In this document: piece after piece, positions 8,176-16,036 of the stretch
Layout: each line of letters starts with the position of its first letter
How positions within the stretch are numbered: the stretch's first letter is position 1
NCBI GenBank assembly: GCA_003248935.1
Contig: QFQF01000021.1
Location: 1-38,037 of the forward strand
Length of the DNA stretch: 38,037 nucleotides
Source of the DNA: Sphingobium sp.
GTDB lineage: Bacteria; Pseudomonadota; Alphaproteobacteria; Sphingomonadales; Sphingomonadaceae
Reading direction: 5' to 3'
The notes under the pieces: model-generated
Told to the model about the DNA's origin: nothing
The model's database searches: none
The model's input: the letters and a program-made list of their open reading frames with translations, nothing else
Made by a program: the position numbers and the translations under genes

Positions 8176-9266
8176 GTGAAGAAGACGGCGAAGAACGCGT
8201 CGATGACGATCACCAGGAAGATCGCCTGTACCACGGCGGCGGTGGTGCGCGTGCCCACTTCCTCCGCGTTCGCCTTCACCTGCAGGCCCTGGAAGCAGCC
8301 GCAGATGGCGATGATCAGGCCGAACACCGGCGCCTTGATCAGGCCCACCCACAGGTCGGTGATCGGCACCACCTCGCGCAGGCGCTGGACGAAGGTGACC
8401 GGCGGGATGTCGAGCGACACCGCGCACAGGAAGGCGCCGCCGATGATCGCGATGATCGACGAATAGAAGCCGAGCAGCGGCATCAGCGTCACGGCGGATA
8501 GGACGCGCGGCATCACCAGCGCCTCCATCGGCGACACGCCGATCGTGCGCATCGCGTCGATTTCCTCGGTCAGCTTCATCGTGCCGAGCTGCGCGGCGAA
8601 GGCGGAGCCGGACCGCCCTGCGACCATGATCGCGGTCATCAGCACGCCCAGTTCGCGAAAGGTCAGGCGCCCCACCAGGTTGATCGTCAGCACCTCCATG
8701 CCGAACTGGCGCAGCTGCACCGATCCCTGCTGGGCGATGACGATGCCGATCAGGAAGCTCATCAGGCCGATGATGCCGAGCGCGGAGACGCCGACCACCT
8801 CGAAGCGCTGGACCACGGCGTTCACGCGGATGCGGCCGGGATGCCGGATCAGCGTCCAGAAGGTGACGAGCGTCGCGCCGAAGAAGCCGAGCAGGCCAAG
8901 CAGCGTCTGGCCGCTCGCGACCGTCGCCGCGCCGATTTCGCCCAGCACGCGCTGCAACGGCGGGGTGGCGACAGGGCGGATGTCGACCGGCTCGTCGATC
9001 CGGCCGACGGCCTCCATCAGCCGCTTGGCATCGCCGCTCGCGCCGTCCACCTCGACGGCGTGCCGCATCGCGAAGCTGTGGATCGTCCACGCGCCGATCG
9101 TGTCGATATGATCGACGTCTGACATGTCGATCCGGCTGATCGCGCCCTCGACCGCATCCAGCCGCGCGGGCAGGTCGCCCAGGCACGACACGGACAGATT
9201 GCCCGACAGCCGCAGCACGGTGCCGTCGTCGCGCACGTCTTCGGAAAGGTCGGCAGGCCGGATCAT
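8157..9266 (-). CDS. mlaE: MlaE-family permease with N-terminal STAS domain
   Basis: A 369-residue inner membrane permease of the Mla system. Residues about 10-95 form a STAS-like domain (RLSGNLSVSCLGDLPARL, then IDMSDVDHIDTIGAWTIHSF), which in enterobacteria is a separate protein, MlaB. Residues about 130-369 are the MlaE permease with the conserved ELGVLMTAIMVAGRSGSAFA block and several membrane segments, ending FFTWVGWN. The fusion of MlaB and MlaE is known in alphaproteobacteria. A TTG at 9269 precedes the chosen ATG at 9266 and cannot be excluded. It is first in the operon mlaE-mlaF-mlaD-lipoprotein and divergent from the HAD gene. Confidence 0.93.
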   Translation of the reverse strand: MIRPADLSEDVRDDGTVLRLSGNLSVSCLGDLPARLDAVEGAISRIDMSDVDHIDTIGAWTIHSFAMRHAVEVDGASGDAKRLMEAVGRIDEPVDIRPVATPPLQRVLGEIGAATVASGQTLLGLLGFFGATLVTFWTLIRHPGRIRVNAVVQRFEVVGVSALGIIGLMSFLIGIVIAQQGSVQLRQFGMEVLTINLVGRLTFRELGVLMTAIMVAGRSGSAFAAQLGTMKLTEEIDAMRTIGVSPMEALVMPRVLSAVTLMPLLGFYSSIIAIIGGAFLCAVSLDIPPVTFVQRLREVVPITDLWVGLIKAPVFGLIIAICGCFQGLQVKANAEEVGTRTTAAVVQAIFLVIVIDAFFAVFFTWVGWN

Positions 9267-9365
9267 CAAGGGGGAGTTAGTGGTCCATTATCGGTTGCGC
9301 GGCAAGCCGAAACGGCCCATCCGCAGGTCAGAACGAAGGGTATCGGCAAAGGTTTCGGATACGGC

Positions 9366-10046
9366 ATGACGCACAGGCTCGCCTTCTACGACATGGACAG
9401 GACGGTAACGGTCCGGGGAACCTATACCCCCTTCCTGCTGCATGTCGCCGGGGCGATGGCGCCGTGGCGCCTGCTGCTCGCGCCGCTCGTGCCGTTCGTG
9501 ATGCTCGCCTATGTGCTGAAACTGATCACCCGGTCCCGGCTGAAGGAAATCAATCAGGAGCTGATGATCGGGCGGGAGGTCAGCCTCGCCGCGCTGACCC
9601 CGCATATCGAAAGCTATGCCGACCGGGTGATCGCGCGCAACCTGCGCCCCGGCGCGCGGGAGAGGATCGCGGCGGACCGGGCGGCGGGCTATACGCTGGT
9701 GCTCGCCACCGCCTCCTACCGCCTCTATGTCGAGGCGATCGCCCGGCGCCTGGGCTTCGACGCGGTGATCGCCACCGATCACCTGACGCAGGGCCTGCCC
9801 TATGTCCGCGCGAAGATCGCGGGGGAGAATTGCTACGACACCGGCAAGCTGCGGATGATCGAGGCGTGGATGGCGGCGCAGGGCATCGACCGGGCGCAGG
9901 CGCATGTCCGCGCCTATTCCGACCATGTATCGGACGCGCCGATGCTGGAGTTCGCCGACGAACCCTTCGCCGCCAACCCGCACAAGCCGCTCGCCCAATT
10001 GGCCTCGGCCCGCGGATGGCCACGCCTCGACTGGCCTGGCGCCTAG
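9366..10046 (+). CDS. HAD-IB family phosphatase (SerB-like)
   Basis: A 226-residue haloacid-dehalogenase-superfamily hydrolase. The nucleophile motif is YDMDRTVT with Asp9 and Asp11; motif II is TLVLATASYRLYVEAI and the metal site is YSDHVSDAPML. The segment after motif I (about residues 25-60) is hydrophobic and long, as in the HAD-IB group that includes phosphoserine phosphatase-like and membrane-associated lysophosphatidic or CicA-type proteins. It therefore probably dephosphorylates a small phosphorylated metabolite, but the substrate cannot be named. It is divergent from the mla operon with a 99-bp gap and convergent with the DUF1993 gene. Confidence 0.85.
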   Translation: MTHRLAFYDMDRTVTVRGTYTPFLLHVAGAMAPWRLLLAPLVPFVMLAYVLKLITRSRLKEINQELMIGREVSLAALTPHIESYADRVIARNLRPGARERIAADRAAGYTLVLATASYRLYVEAIARRLGFDAVIATDHLTQGLPYVRAKIAGENCYDTGKLRMIEAWMAAQGIDRAQAHVRAYSDHVSDAPMLEFADEPFAANPHKPLAQLASARGWPRLDWPGA

Positions 10047-10058
10047 CCTGTCCGGGTG

Positions 10059-10577
10059 CTATCCCCGGCGTTGCTGCCCCAGAAAGTCCCGCTTGCCCAG
10101 CGGCACGCCCAGCGATCGCAGGATGTCGTAGGCGGTGGTCGCGTGGAAATAGAAATTGGGCTGGGAGAAGGAGAGGAGGAAATTGACCGCCGTGAAGGGG
10201 ATGCGGTGCTCGCCGAAGGCGAACGCCATCGGCTGCCCCTCGAACGCGGCAAGCTCCGCCTCGGTCAGCGCCTCGAGCGCCGCCCTGGTCTCCGCCATGC
10301 GCGCGCGCAGCCCCTCGAAGCTGTCGGGCGGCGTCGTGTTGTCGGGGGAGAAGCTGCCGCGCCGCACGCCCTCGATCGCGCCGATCGAGTGCACGGCCAC
10401 CGACTTCACCTGATAGGCGAAGCTGCGCATGTCCGGGGCCAGTTGCGCGTCGATCACCCGGGCGGCGGGCCATCCATGCGCCGTGCAGTGCGCCTCCGCC
10501 TTGTCGACCAGCGCCGCCACCGCGCCGACGATCTGGATATAGGACGGGACGGTCGCGGCGTGGAGTGACAGGGGCAT
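10059..10577 (-). CDS. DUF1993 family protein
   Basis: A 172-residue protein beginning MPLSLHAATVPSYIQIVGAV. The order of blocks matches DUF1993: an N-terminal helix with VPSY, LAPDMRSFAYQVKSVAVHS around residues 46-64, a middle helix pair and FLLSFSQPNFYFHATTAYDILRSLGVPLGKRDFLG at the C-terminus (split here only in description). The family resembles DinB-like four-helix bundles but lacks an assigned function. It lies just upstream of, and on the same strand as, nothing obvious: the next minus-strand gene, the cystathionine gamma-synthase-like one, is 41 bp further right and transcribed toward it, so the two may share a transcript. Confidence 0.85.
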   Translation of the reverse strand: MPLSLHAATVPSYIQIVGAVAALVDKAEAHCTAHGWPAARVIDAQLAPDMRSFAYQVKSVAVHSIGAIEGVRRGSFSPDNTTPPDSFEGLRARMAETRAALEALTEAELAAFEGQPMAFAFGEHRIPFTAVNFLLSFSQPNFYFHATTAYDILRSLGVPLGKRDFLGQQRRG

Positions 10578-10618
10578 CGGGCATCCTCCTTCGGTCTGTT
10601 CCGCACCCTATTGCCGGT

Positions 10619-11962
10619 TCACCGCGCCGTCGGCAATGTCAGCGCCCGCAACGCCTGCGCGAAGTCGGCGATCAGGTCGTCGGCATCCTCGCAGCCGATC
10701 GAGATGCGCACCATATTGTCGCTGATCGCCAGCGCCGCCTTGCGCTCCGCGGGTACCGACAAATGGGTCATCGCCGCCGGATGGCTGGCCAGCGTCTCCG
10801 TGCCGCCCAGGCTGACGGCCAGCTTGGCGATCTTCAGCGCGTCGAGGAACGCGAAGCTCTCCGCCTCCCCGCCCTTCAGGTACAGGGAAAATGTCGATCC
10901 CGCCCCGGTGCAGTGCCGCGCGTAGATGTCCTGCTGCCGCTCGGTCTCGGGAAAGCCGAGATAGACGACCTTTTCCACCTGCGGCTGATCGCGCAGCCAG
11001 GCGCACACCTTCGCCGCATTCTCCCCCGCGCGGCTCATCCGCAGCTCCAGCGTCTCCAGGCTGCGCAGCAGCATCCAGGCGCTGTGCGGGTCCAGGATCG
11101 TGCCGATGGTGTTGCGCATCGCCCGGATGCGGTCGACCAGCGCCTTGCCGCCCAGCACCCCGCCCGCCACCAGGTCGCTGTGCCCGCCCGCATATTTGGT
11201 GAGGGAATAGATGACGAGGTCCGCGCCGTGCGCCAGCGGCTTCAGCCACAGTGGTCCCAGGAACGTGTTGTCGATGAGGACGGGGGGGCGGTGCCCCCCC
11301 TCGGGGAACAGGGAGTTGCGCCGCGCGACTACCGCCTCGATGTCGACCAGCACGTTGGTCGGGTTGGCCGGGCTTTCGAGGTACAGGGCGGCGATCCGGC
11401 CCATGGCCCTCGCCTTCTCGATGACCGCGCCGATCTCCTCCTCGCCCGCGCCCGCCGGAAAGTCGATCCATCTGACCCCGAACTTGCCCAGGATCTTGCC
11501 GATCAGCCCCTCGGTCGCGGCATAGAGCGGGGCGGAATGCACGATCACGTCGCCCGGCTCGACCAGCGTGAGCAGGGCGGTGGCGATCGCCGACATGCCG
11601 CTGGAAAACAGCAGCGCATCCTCCGCCTCCTCCCACACCGACAGCCGGTCCTCGGCGATCTCCTGGTCGGGCCCGTTGAAGCGGGAATAGACAAGGCCCT
11701 CCGACCCGCCCGGGCGGATGCCCGTCACCCCTTCGAAATGCCGCTTGCCCGCCGCCGCGCTCTCGAAGGCGAAGGTTGACGTGAGGAAGATCGGCGGCTT
11801 CAGCGACCCCTCCGACAGGGCGGGGTCATAGCCATGCCCCATCATCAGCGTGGCCGGCTTCAGCCTGCGTCCGTCGATTTCCATGATCGGTGGCTTGGGC
11901 CGCCTGCGATGCTGGCCCGGTGCGCTCACGCTGGTCAGTTCCGCCTCGGTCTCGTCGCTCAT
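10619..11962 (-). CDS. Cystathionine gamma-synthase family PLP enzyme
   Basis: A 447-residue fold-type I enzyme of the Cys/Met metabolism family. The PLP lysine is Lys256 in SLTKYAGGHSD, preceded by the cofactor Asp in VLIDNTFLGP; the substrate-binding SLGGTETLASHPAAMTH motif is near residue 390. These place it with cystathionine gamma-synthase, cystathionine lyases, O-acetylhomoserine sulfhydrylase and methionine gamma-lyase. About 55 N-terminal residues precede the core. Exact reaction is unclear; proteins of this subgroup are usually annotated only to family level. The ATG at 11962 follows an AGGAGAG site; an in-frame ATG at 12007 lacks one. Confidence 0.88.
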   Translation of the reverse strand: MSDETEAELTSVSAPGQHRRRPKPPIMEIDGRRLKPATLMMGHGYDPALSEGSLKPPIFLTSTFAFESAAAGKRHFEGVTGIRPGGSEGLVYSRFNGPDQEIAEDRLSVWEEAEDALLFSSGMSAIATALLTLVEPGDVIVHSAPLYAATEGLIGKILGKFGVRWIDFPAGAGEEEIGAVIEKARAMGRIAALYLESPANPTNVLVDIEAVVARRNSLFPEGGHRPPVLIDNTFLGPLWLKPLAHGADLVIYSLTKYAGGHSDLVAGGVLGGKALVDRIRAMRNTIGTILDPHSAWMLLRSLETLELRMSRAGENAAKVCAWLRDQPQVEKVVYLGFPETERQQDIYARHCTGAGSTFSLYLKGGEAESFAFLDALKIAKLAVSLGGTETLASHPAAMTHLSVPAERKAALAISDNMVRISIGCEDADDLIADFAQALRALTLPTAR

Positions 11963-12137
11963 CGCGCTCTCCTGACTGGTCCCGCTCCCCATCCGGTACC
12001 ATGCCACAGCGTCACAGAGTCGCGAAACGGAATATCAGTGAAGCGTAACTTTGTTACGGCGCGATGGCGGAGGATGGGCGAGGGGGAGACGCGGTCCGGC
12101 TGGAAGCGGATGGACGGAAAGCGGCCAGTTGCGGACC

Positions 12138-12272
12138 ATCCTCCCCGGCACGGGGAGGTGGCAGCGCGAAGCGCTGACGGAGGGGGCAGGCCTCGCAGCA
12201 CCGTGCTATTGGGTTGGCCCCCCTCCACCATTTGCTGCGCAAATGGTCTCCCTCCCCGCACCGGGGAGGAAT
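12138..12272. repeat. Composite hairpin intergenic repeat
   Basis: This lies in the 451-bp gene-free stretch between 11963 and 12413. It starts and ends with near-identical hairpins: CCTCCCCG-GCA-CGGGGAGG (12140-12158) and CCTCCCCG-CAC-CGGGGAGG (12251-12269), both 8-bp stems with 3-base loops. Inside are AGCGC-GAA-GCGCT (about 12162-12174) and the perfect stem CCATTTGC-TGC-GCAAATGG (12228-12246). The GGAGGGGGC near 12180 can pair with GCCCCCCTCC near 12218, so the whole unit can fold as one long inverted repeat. Such units occur in many copies in sphingomonad genomes as far as I recall, probably as REP- or mosaic-element-like sequences. The rest of the gene-free stretch shows nothing else. 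Confidence 0.75.
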
Positions 12273-12413
12273 GTCCGCAATCCCGCCCATGCGGGAAATC
12301 AGGTGCTCCGAAAACAGACGCCGGAAACTGGCGTCACCGCCATTGTCGTGCCGGATATGATCCGTCATCCCGCGTCTTCTGCCTTCCCGGTGACGTGAGA
12401 AGCAGCGTCATCT

Positions 12414-13175
12414 CTACCCTACCCCGATCAGCGAAATCTGCCGCCCATAGCCCGGTTCGCCGTTCAGGCAGGAACGGCGGTAGCTGTAGAAGCGCTCGGG
12501 CTGCGCGCAGGTGTCCTCGCCCAGTGCGACGATCCGCGTGATCCCGGCGGCAGCGAGGCGCGCGGCGACATAGGCTTCTATGTCGAACATCCGGTGCCCC
12601 GGCCGCCCGGCGAGGAAGAAGCGTTCGTTCGCCGGGTCGGCCGCCTCGAACCGTTCGGCGAAATCCTCCCCCACCTCATAGGAGGCGCGGGCGATGCACG
12701 GGCCGATGGCGCAGGCGATCCGCGTCCGGTCGGCGCCCAGCGCCTCCATCGCTGCGACGGTCGTGTCGGTGACGCCGTCCAGCGCGCCCTTCCATCCGGC
12801 ATGGGCCGCGCCCACGACACCGGCGGCGGCGTCGGCGAACAGCACCGGCACGCAGTCGGCGGTGAGGATGCCGAGCAGCAGGCCGGGCTCGCGGGTGACC
12901 AGCGCGTCGGCGGGCGGCCGCGCCTCTTCCGCGATCGGGCCGGTGACGGTGACGACGTCGGGCGAATGCACCTGCCGTACGGTGACCAGCGTCGATCCGG
13001 GCAGCACCGCGTCGCGGGCGATGTCCCGGTTGGCCAGGATCGCCGCGCGCTCGTCGTCGGAGCCGAGCCCGACGTTCAGGCCCGCATAAAGCCCCGTCGA
13101 AACGCCGCCCGCGCGGCCCATGAAGCCGTGCGGCACGCCGTCGAGCACCGATGCGACCAGCCGTTCGACCACCAT
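12414..13175 (-). CDS. pgeF: Peptidoglycan editing factor PgeF (YfiH/laccase-domain)
   Basis: A 253-residue cytoplasmic protein of the Cu-oxidase_4/YfiH family. Members carry a zinc-type site and are known as purine nucleoside phosphorylase/adenosine deaminase-like enzymes; in E. coli the protein prevents L-Ser misincorporation into peptidoglycan. Diagnostic pieces are VRQVHSPDVV, LLGILTADCVPVLF, AAHAGWKGAL, IGPCIARASYEVG and the C-terminal RFYSYRR. The ATG at 13175 is favoured because GAAGGAGAAG precedes it at proper spacing; an in-frame ATG at 13205 would add ten residues. Divergent from the sterol desaturase gene. Confidence 0.9.
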   Translation of the reverse strand: MVVERLVASVLDGVPHGFMGRAGGVSTGLYAGLNVGLGSDDERAAILANRDIARDAVLPGSTLVTVRQVHSPDVVTVTGPIAEEARPPADALVTREPGLLLGILTADCVPVLFADAAAGVVGAAHAGWKGALDGVTDTTVAAMEALGADRTRIACAIGPCIARASYEVGEDFAERFEAADPANERFFLAGRPGHRMFDIEAYVAARLAAAGITRIVALGEDTCAQPERFYSYRRSCLNGEPGYGRQISLIGVG

Positions 13176-13251
13176 CTCTTCTCCTTCGCCCTGCGATGCA
13201 GCCATGCCGGATGGCGGCGGCCCCGTCCACCCGGCGCATTGCGGCCCGGTC

Positions 13252-13281
13252 GTGACAGCACTGCGGCGGCCGCGCTATAGC
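13252..13281 (+). promoter_or_regulatory. Promoter for a near-leaderless transcript
   Basis: A -35-like GTGACA (13252-13257) and a -10-like TATAGC (13276-13281) are separated by 18 bp. Transcription would begin about 7 bp after the -10 box, that is at about 13288, which leaves one or two bases before the ATG at 13290. No ribosome-binding site precedes that ATG, which fits a leaderless message. Confidence 0.5.
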
Positions 13282-13289
13282 GCCTGTCC

Positions 13290-14024
13290 ATGGCGTCCTC
13301 GACCCTCCTGTTCTCGATGCTGGCGATGACCGCGATCGTGGCCGTCCGCTACCTGCTGGCGAGCGGCGGCTTCGCGCTGGCGACGCGCCTGCGCCATCCC
13401 GGCCTCTATGCCGGGCTCGGGCGGCAGATGCGGCGGGAGGTCGGCTGGTCGCTGCTCTCAGCCGCGATCTACGGCCTGCCCGCGGGCGTCGTCGCCTGGG
13501 GGTGGCAGGCGCACGGGTGGACGCGCATCTACACCGGGCTCCATGCGTATCCGATCTGGTATCTGCCGATTTCGGTGCTGCTCTACCTCGCGGCGCACGA
13601 CACGTGGTTCTACTGGACGCATCGCTGGATGCATGCGCCCGCTCTGTTCCGCCGCGTCCACGCCGTCCATCATGCCAGCCGCCCGCCGACCGCCTGGGCG
13701 GCGATGAGCTTCCACCCGTGGGAGGCAGTGACGGGTGCGGTGGTCATCCCGGCGCTCGTCTTCCTCATCCCCATCCATGCCGGCGCGCTGGGCGCGGTGC
13801 TGGCGATCATGACGGTGATGGGCGTCGCCAACCATATGGGGTGGGAGATGTTTCCGCGCGCGCTGGTGCGCGGTCCCGCCGGGGCGTGGCTGATCACGGC
13901 CAGCCACCACCAGCGGCACCATGATCTCTACGCCTGCAATTACGGCCTCTATTTCCGCGTCTGGGACCGCCTCTGCGGCACCGATCGCGGCATCGGCGAT
14001 TTCGCGCGGGGGCGGGCAGCGTGA
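13290..14024 (+). CDS. Sterol desaturase / fatty acid hydroxylase family protein
   Basis: A 244-residue membrane di-iron enzyme. The histidine clusters of the superfamily are present: HDTWFYWTHRWMH around residues 103-115, HAVHHASR shortly after, a FHPWE block and SHHQRHHDLY near the C-terminus. Four or so hydrophobic segments surround them. The superfamily hydroxylates or desaturates sterols, fatty acids and carotenoids; in carotenoid-making sphingomonads some members act on carotenoids, but nothing here fixes the substrate. It is translationally coupled (GTGA overlap at 14021-14024) to the DUF2141 gene downstream. Confidence 0.87.
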   Translation: MASSTLLFSMLAMTAIVAVRYLLASGGFALATRLRHPGLYAGLGRQMRREVGWSLLSAAIYGLPAGVVAWGWQAHGWTRIYTGLHAYPIWYLPISVLLYLAAHDTWFYWTHRWMHAPALFRRVHAVHHASRPPTAWAAMSFHPWEAVTGAVVIPALVFLIPIHAGALGAVLAIMTVMGVANHMGWEMFPRALVRGPAGAWLITASHHQRHHDLYACNYGLYFRVWDRLCGTDRGIGDFARGRAA

Positions 14025-14470
14025 CGGGGCGGATGCGTATTGTCCTGCTGGCGCTCGGCGCATGGGCGGGCCTTGCGGGGGCCGCGCCGCAGGACATGCC
14101 GCAGCCGCTGTCGCTCGATGTCGAGAAGCTGCGCTCGCCGCGCGGGCAACTGCTGATCTGCCTGACGCGCCTGCCCGATCATTTTCCCGACTGCACCGGC
14201 GACCCCGACCGGCGCCATTTCACCGTGCCCGCCGCGCAGGCGCGGGGGATCGCGCTCGGCGACCTGCCGCCCGGCGGCTATGCGATCGCGATCATCCATG
14301 ACGAGAATGGCAACCGGAAGCTCGACACCTTCATGGGCATCCCGCGGGAGGGGGTCGGCTTCTCCGGAAACCCGCCGGTCCGCTTCGGCGCCCCCAGCTT
14401 CCGCTCCGCCAGCTTCACGATCGGCGGCGCGGCGGCGCGGCAGGATATCCGGATGAAATACTTCCTTTAG
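14021..14470 (+). CDS. DUF2141 domain protein, probably secreted
   Basis: A 149-residue protein starting from GTG within the GTGA overlap, with a second possible start at the ATG at 14033. A short signal-like hydrophobic run (IVLLALGAWAGLAGAA) suggests export. The DUF2141 pattern is clear: LLICLTRLPDHFPDC, then LGDLPPGGYAIAIIHDENGNRKLDTFMGIPREGVGFS, and a C-terminal RFGAPSF strand region. The family has a transthyretin- or prealbumin-like beta fold and no firm function. Coupling to the sterol-desaturase-family enzyme suggests a shared process in membrane lipid or carotenoid handling, which is inference. Confidence 0.85.
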   Translation: MTGRMRIVLLALGAWAGLAGAAPQDMPQPLSLDVEKLRSPRGQLLICLTRLPDHFPDCTGDPDRRHFTVPAAQARGIALGDLPPGGYAIAIIHDENGNRKLDTFMGIPREGVGFSGNPPVRFGAPSFRSASFTIGGAAARQDIRMKYFL

Positions 14471-14778
14471 GGCGCGTCGCCTGCGGCCTCCGCTGCGGCG
14501 GCGAGGGCAAGGCGCTGGCGATGGTATCGTCCGCGCAGCCATGACGCCGCGATCAGGAACGGCAGCGCCGCCCCCAGCGCGATCGTGCCCAGGAAGCGGG
14601 GCGACCATCCCATCAGGCTGTGCACCCCGCCGATCGGCAGCAGGATCAGCAGCATCGCGACGGCGAGCAGCAGCAGGCCGACACGGCGCGGCCGCACCGC
14701 CACCATCCGCATTTCGTGGCGATAGGCCTTGCGCCCGGCCTTGGTCGCCAGGTCGGGGAGCGGCGCGTGCAGGCTCAT
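14467..14778 (-). CDS. Small two-span membrane protein, unknown
   Basis: A 103-residue protein beginning MSLHAPLPDLATKAG. A basic stretch (about residues 16-32) leads into two hydrophobic segments, VGLLLLAVAMLLILLPIGG and FLGTIALGAALPFLIAASWL, followed by a short basic and Ala-rich tail. No family recognised. Its ATG overlaps the stop of the HxlR gene (ATGA at 14775-14778), so the two are probably co-expressed. Its 3' end overlaps the convergent DUF2141 gene by 4 bp. Confidence 0.7.
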   Translation of the reverse strand: MSLHAPLPDLATKAGRKAYRHEMRMVAVRPRRVGLLLLAVAMLLILLPIGGVHSLMGWSPRFLGTIALGAALPFLIAASWLRGRYHRQRLALAAAAEAAGDAP

Positions 14779-15194
14779 GCCGCCGCCTCCGTCCGCCCGG
14801 CGAAGGCAGTGCGGGCGCGCAGCACCGCGTCGAAATGCGTCTCGACCCAGCCGAACAGCGGGCTCAGCGCGTGCTGGAGCGATACGCCCAGCGGCGTCAG
14901 CGCATATTCGACATGCGGCGGCACGGTCGCGAAGTCGTGCCGTTCGACCAGCCCGTTCGCCTCCAGCGCGCGCAGCGTCTGGGTCAGCATCTTCTGGCTG
15001 ATGCCGCCGATCCGCCGCTTCAGCGCGCCGTTGCGCGTTATGCCCTGGCCGATCACCAGCATGATCAGCATGCTCCACCGGTCGCCGATCAGGTCCAGCA
15101 GGTCGCGCGACGGACAGCCCGCCTCGCACGGGTCGACCGCGTGCACCCATTCCGGGGCCTTCATGGCCGGCATATCGGAGGCCGGAATATTCAT
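14775..15194 (-). CDS. HxlR-type winged-helix transcriptional regulator
   Basis: A 139-residue regulator of the HxlR (DUF24) family. The core LLDLIGDRWSMLIMLVIGQG, FGGISQKMLTQTLRALEANGLVERH-like helix-turn-helix and the PPHVEYALTPLG wing are all present. It has cysteines near the N-terminus (CEAGCPS), a feature of thiol- or quinone-sensing members, so redox or electrophile sensing is possible. The start at 15194 is chosen because GGAG lies 9 bases upstream; the frame also has an ATG at 15209, inside the candidate operator. It is divergent from a flavodoxin-fold oxidoreductase, the usual regulator/target layout of this family. Confidence 0.88.
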   Translation of the reverse strand: MNIPASDMPAMKAPEWVHAVDPCEAGCPSRDLLDLIGDRWSMLIMLVIGQGITRNGALKRRIGGISQKMLTQTLRALEANGLVERHDFATVPPHVEYALTPLGVSLQHALSPLFGWVETHFDAVLRARTAFAGRTEAAA

Positions 15195-15199
15195 GGATA

Positions 15200-15233
15200 G
15201 GTACTCCAAGGTGCGTACTTAACTTTCAGTACC
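15200..15233. promoter_or_regulatory. Candidate HxlR operator between divergent genes
   Basis: The intergenic region holds three GTAC cores spaced exactly 14 bp apart (15201, 15215 and 15229), in the form GTACT-N9-GTACT-N9-GTACC. The outer arms also form an inverted repeat, GGTACT (15200-15205) with AGTACC (15228-15233). HxlR proteins bind such GTAC-type repeats. The position between the regulator start and the oxidoreductase gene fits a shared operator controlling both directions. Confidence 0.55.
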
Positions 15234-15294
15234 TATGCCCTCATCTGTCCGTCCGCAAGGCCATTCGGGGCCGGCAGCGATGGAAGGACAGCAT

Positions 15295-15909
15295 ATGACA
15301 CAGGTAGCGATCGTCTATCATTCGGGTTTCGGCCATGCCGACGTTCTGGCGCGGGACGTCGCGCAGGGCGTGGAGGCGGAGGGCGCGCAGGCCCACCTGC
15401 TCCGCATCGAGGGCGGGCAGACGGATTTCGACGCGTTCTTTGAGCGGATCGACGGCGCCGACGCGATCGTCTTCGGCTCGCCCACCTACATGGGCACGGT
15501 GTCCGCCCCGATGAAGGCGTTCATGGACGCGAGCGCGAAGGTCTATTTCAGCAAGGCGTGGAAGGACAAGCTGGGCGCCGCCTTCACCGTGTCCGGCTCG
15601 CCGTCGGGCGACAAGCTCCACACGCTGACCACGCTTGCCATCTTCGCCGCGCAGCACGGCATGCTGTGGATCGGCACCGGCCAGAACCCGGGCAACAATG
15701 ACGACACCGCCGCCGCCACCGATGTCGAGAACCGCCTCGGCAGCTTCCTGGGTGCGATGGCGCAGGCGGCCAATGACTCGGCGGAGGTGACGCCGAAGGC
15801 GGGCGACCGCGCCACCGCCCGCTCGCTCGGCCGCCGCGTCGCCGCCGCCGCGAGCCGCTGGCGGACGGGTGCGAATGCGGCCTTGCCGGAACCCGCTCTG
15901 GTAGGTTAA
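15295..15909 (+). CDS. Flavodoxin-fold NAD(P)H-dependent oxidoreductase (WrbA-like)
   Basis: A 204-residue FMN-binding protein. It begins MTQVAIVYHSGFGHADVLA, the phosphate-binding loop of flavodoxin-like folds, and continues with ADAIVFGSPTYMGTVSAPMKAF and AAFTVSGSPSGDKLHTLTTL plus HGMLWIGTGQNPGNN, as in WrbA- and NADPH:quinone-reductase-like proteins. It probably reduces quinones or related compounds. The start at 15295 is set by GGAAGGAC upstream and by homology at the first strand; an ATG at 15235 in frame would add unrelated residues. Regulation by the divergent HxlR protein is likely. Confidence 0.88.
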   Translation: MTQVAIVYHSGFGHADVLARDVAQGVEAEGAQAHLLRIEGGQTDFDAFFERIDGADAIVFGSPTYMGTVSAPMKAFMDASAKVYFSKAWKDKLGAAFTVSGSPSGDKLHTLTTLAIFAAQHGMLWIGTGQNPGNNDDTAAATDVENRLGSFLGAMAQAANDSAEVTPKAGDRATARSLGRRVAAAASRWRTGANAALPEPALVG

Positions 15910-15916
15910 GCTCGCG

Positions 15917-16016
15917 TGATCCCCGGGGGACCGTCCACAGGCGGTTGAGAGGTGGCTGATGTGGCCGCGACCCGTTGAACCTGATCCGGCTGACACCGGC
16001 GTAGGGAGGGAGCGCG
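15917..16016 (+). ncRNA. TPP riboswitch (THI box)
   Basis: A thiamine pyrophosphate aptamer upstream of thiC. The conserved pieces are read directly: the ACCG/CGGT helix followed by TGAGA (15930-15950), ACCCGTTGAACCTGATC (about 15969-15986), the CCGG-N6-CCGG stem and the CGTAGGGAGG that closes the fold. Binding of TPP should lower thiC expression. Ends are approximate. Confidence 0.95.
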
Positions 16017-16036
16017 CGCATCGTCCGGTCGCCCGC

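Noticed and set aside
5254..8466. A 1070-codon open frame on the plus strand across the Mla operon
   Set aside because: It is antisense to convincing genes on the minus strand (lipoprotein, mlaD, mlaF), has Arg/Ala/Gly/Asp-rich low-complexity content and no domain; it is a high-GC shadow.
12006..12032. Similarity between bases near 12010 and the extra segment of thiC near 16398, both reading VTESRNG
   Set aside because: About 15 of 23 bases match; this is within chance for a window of this size and no hairpin or repeat structure supports it.
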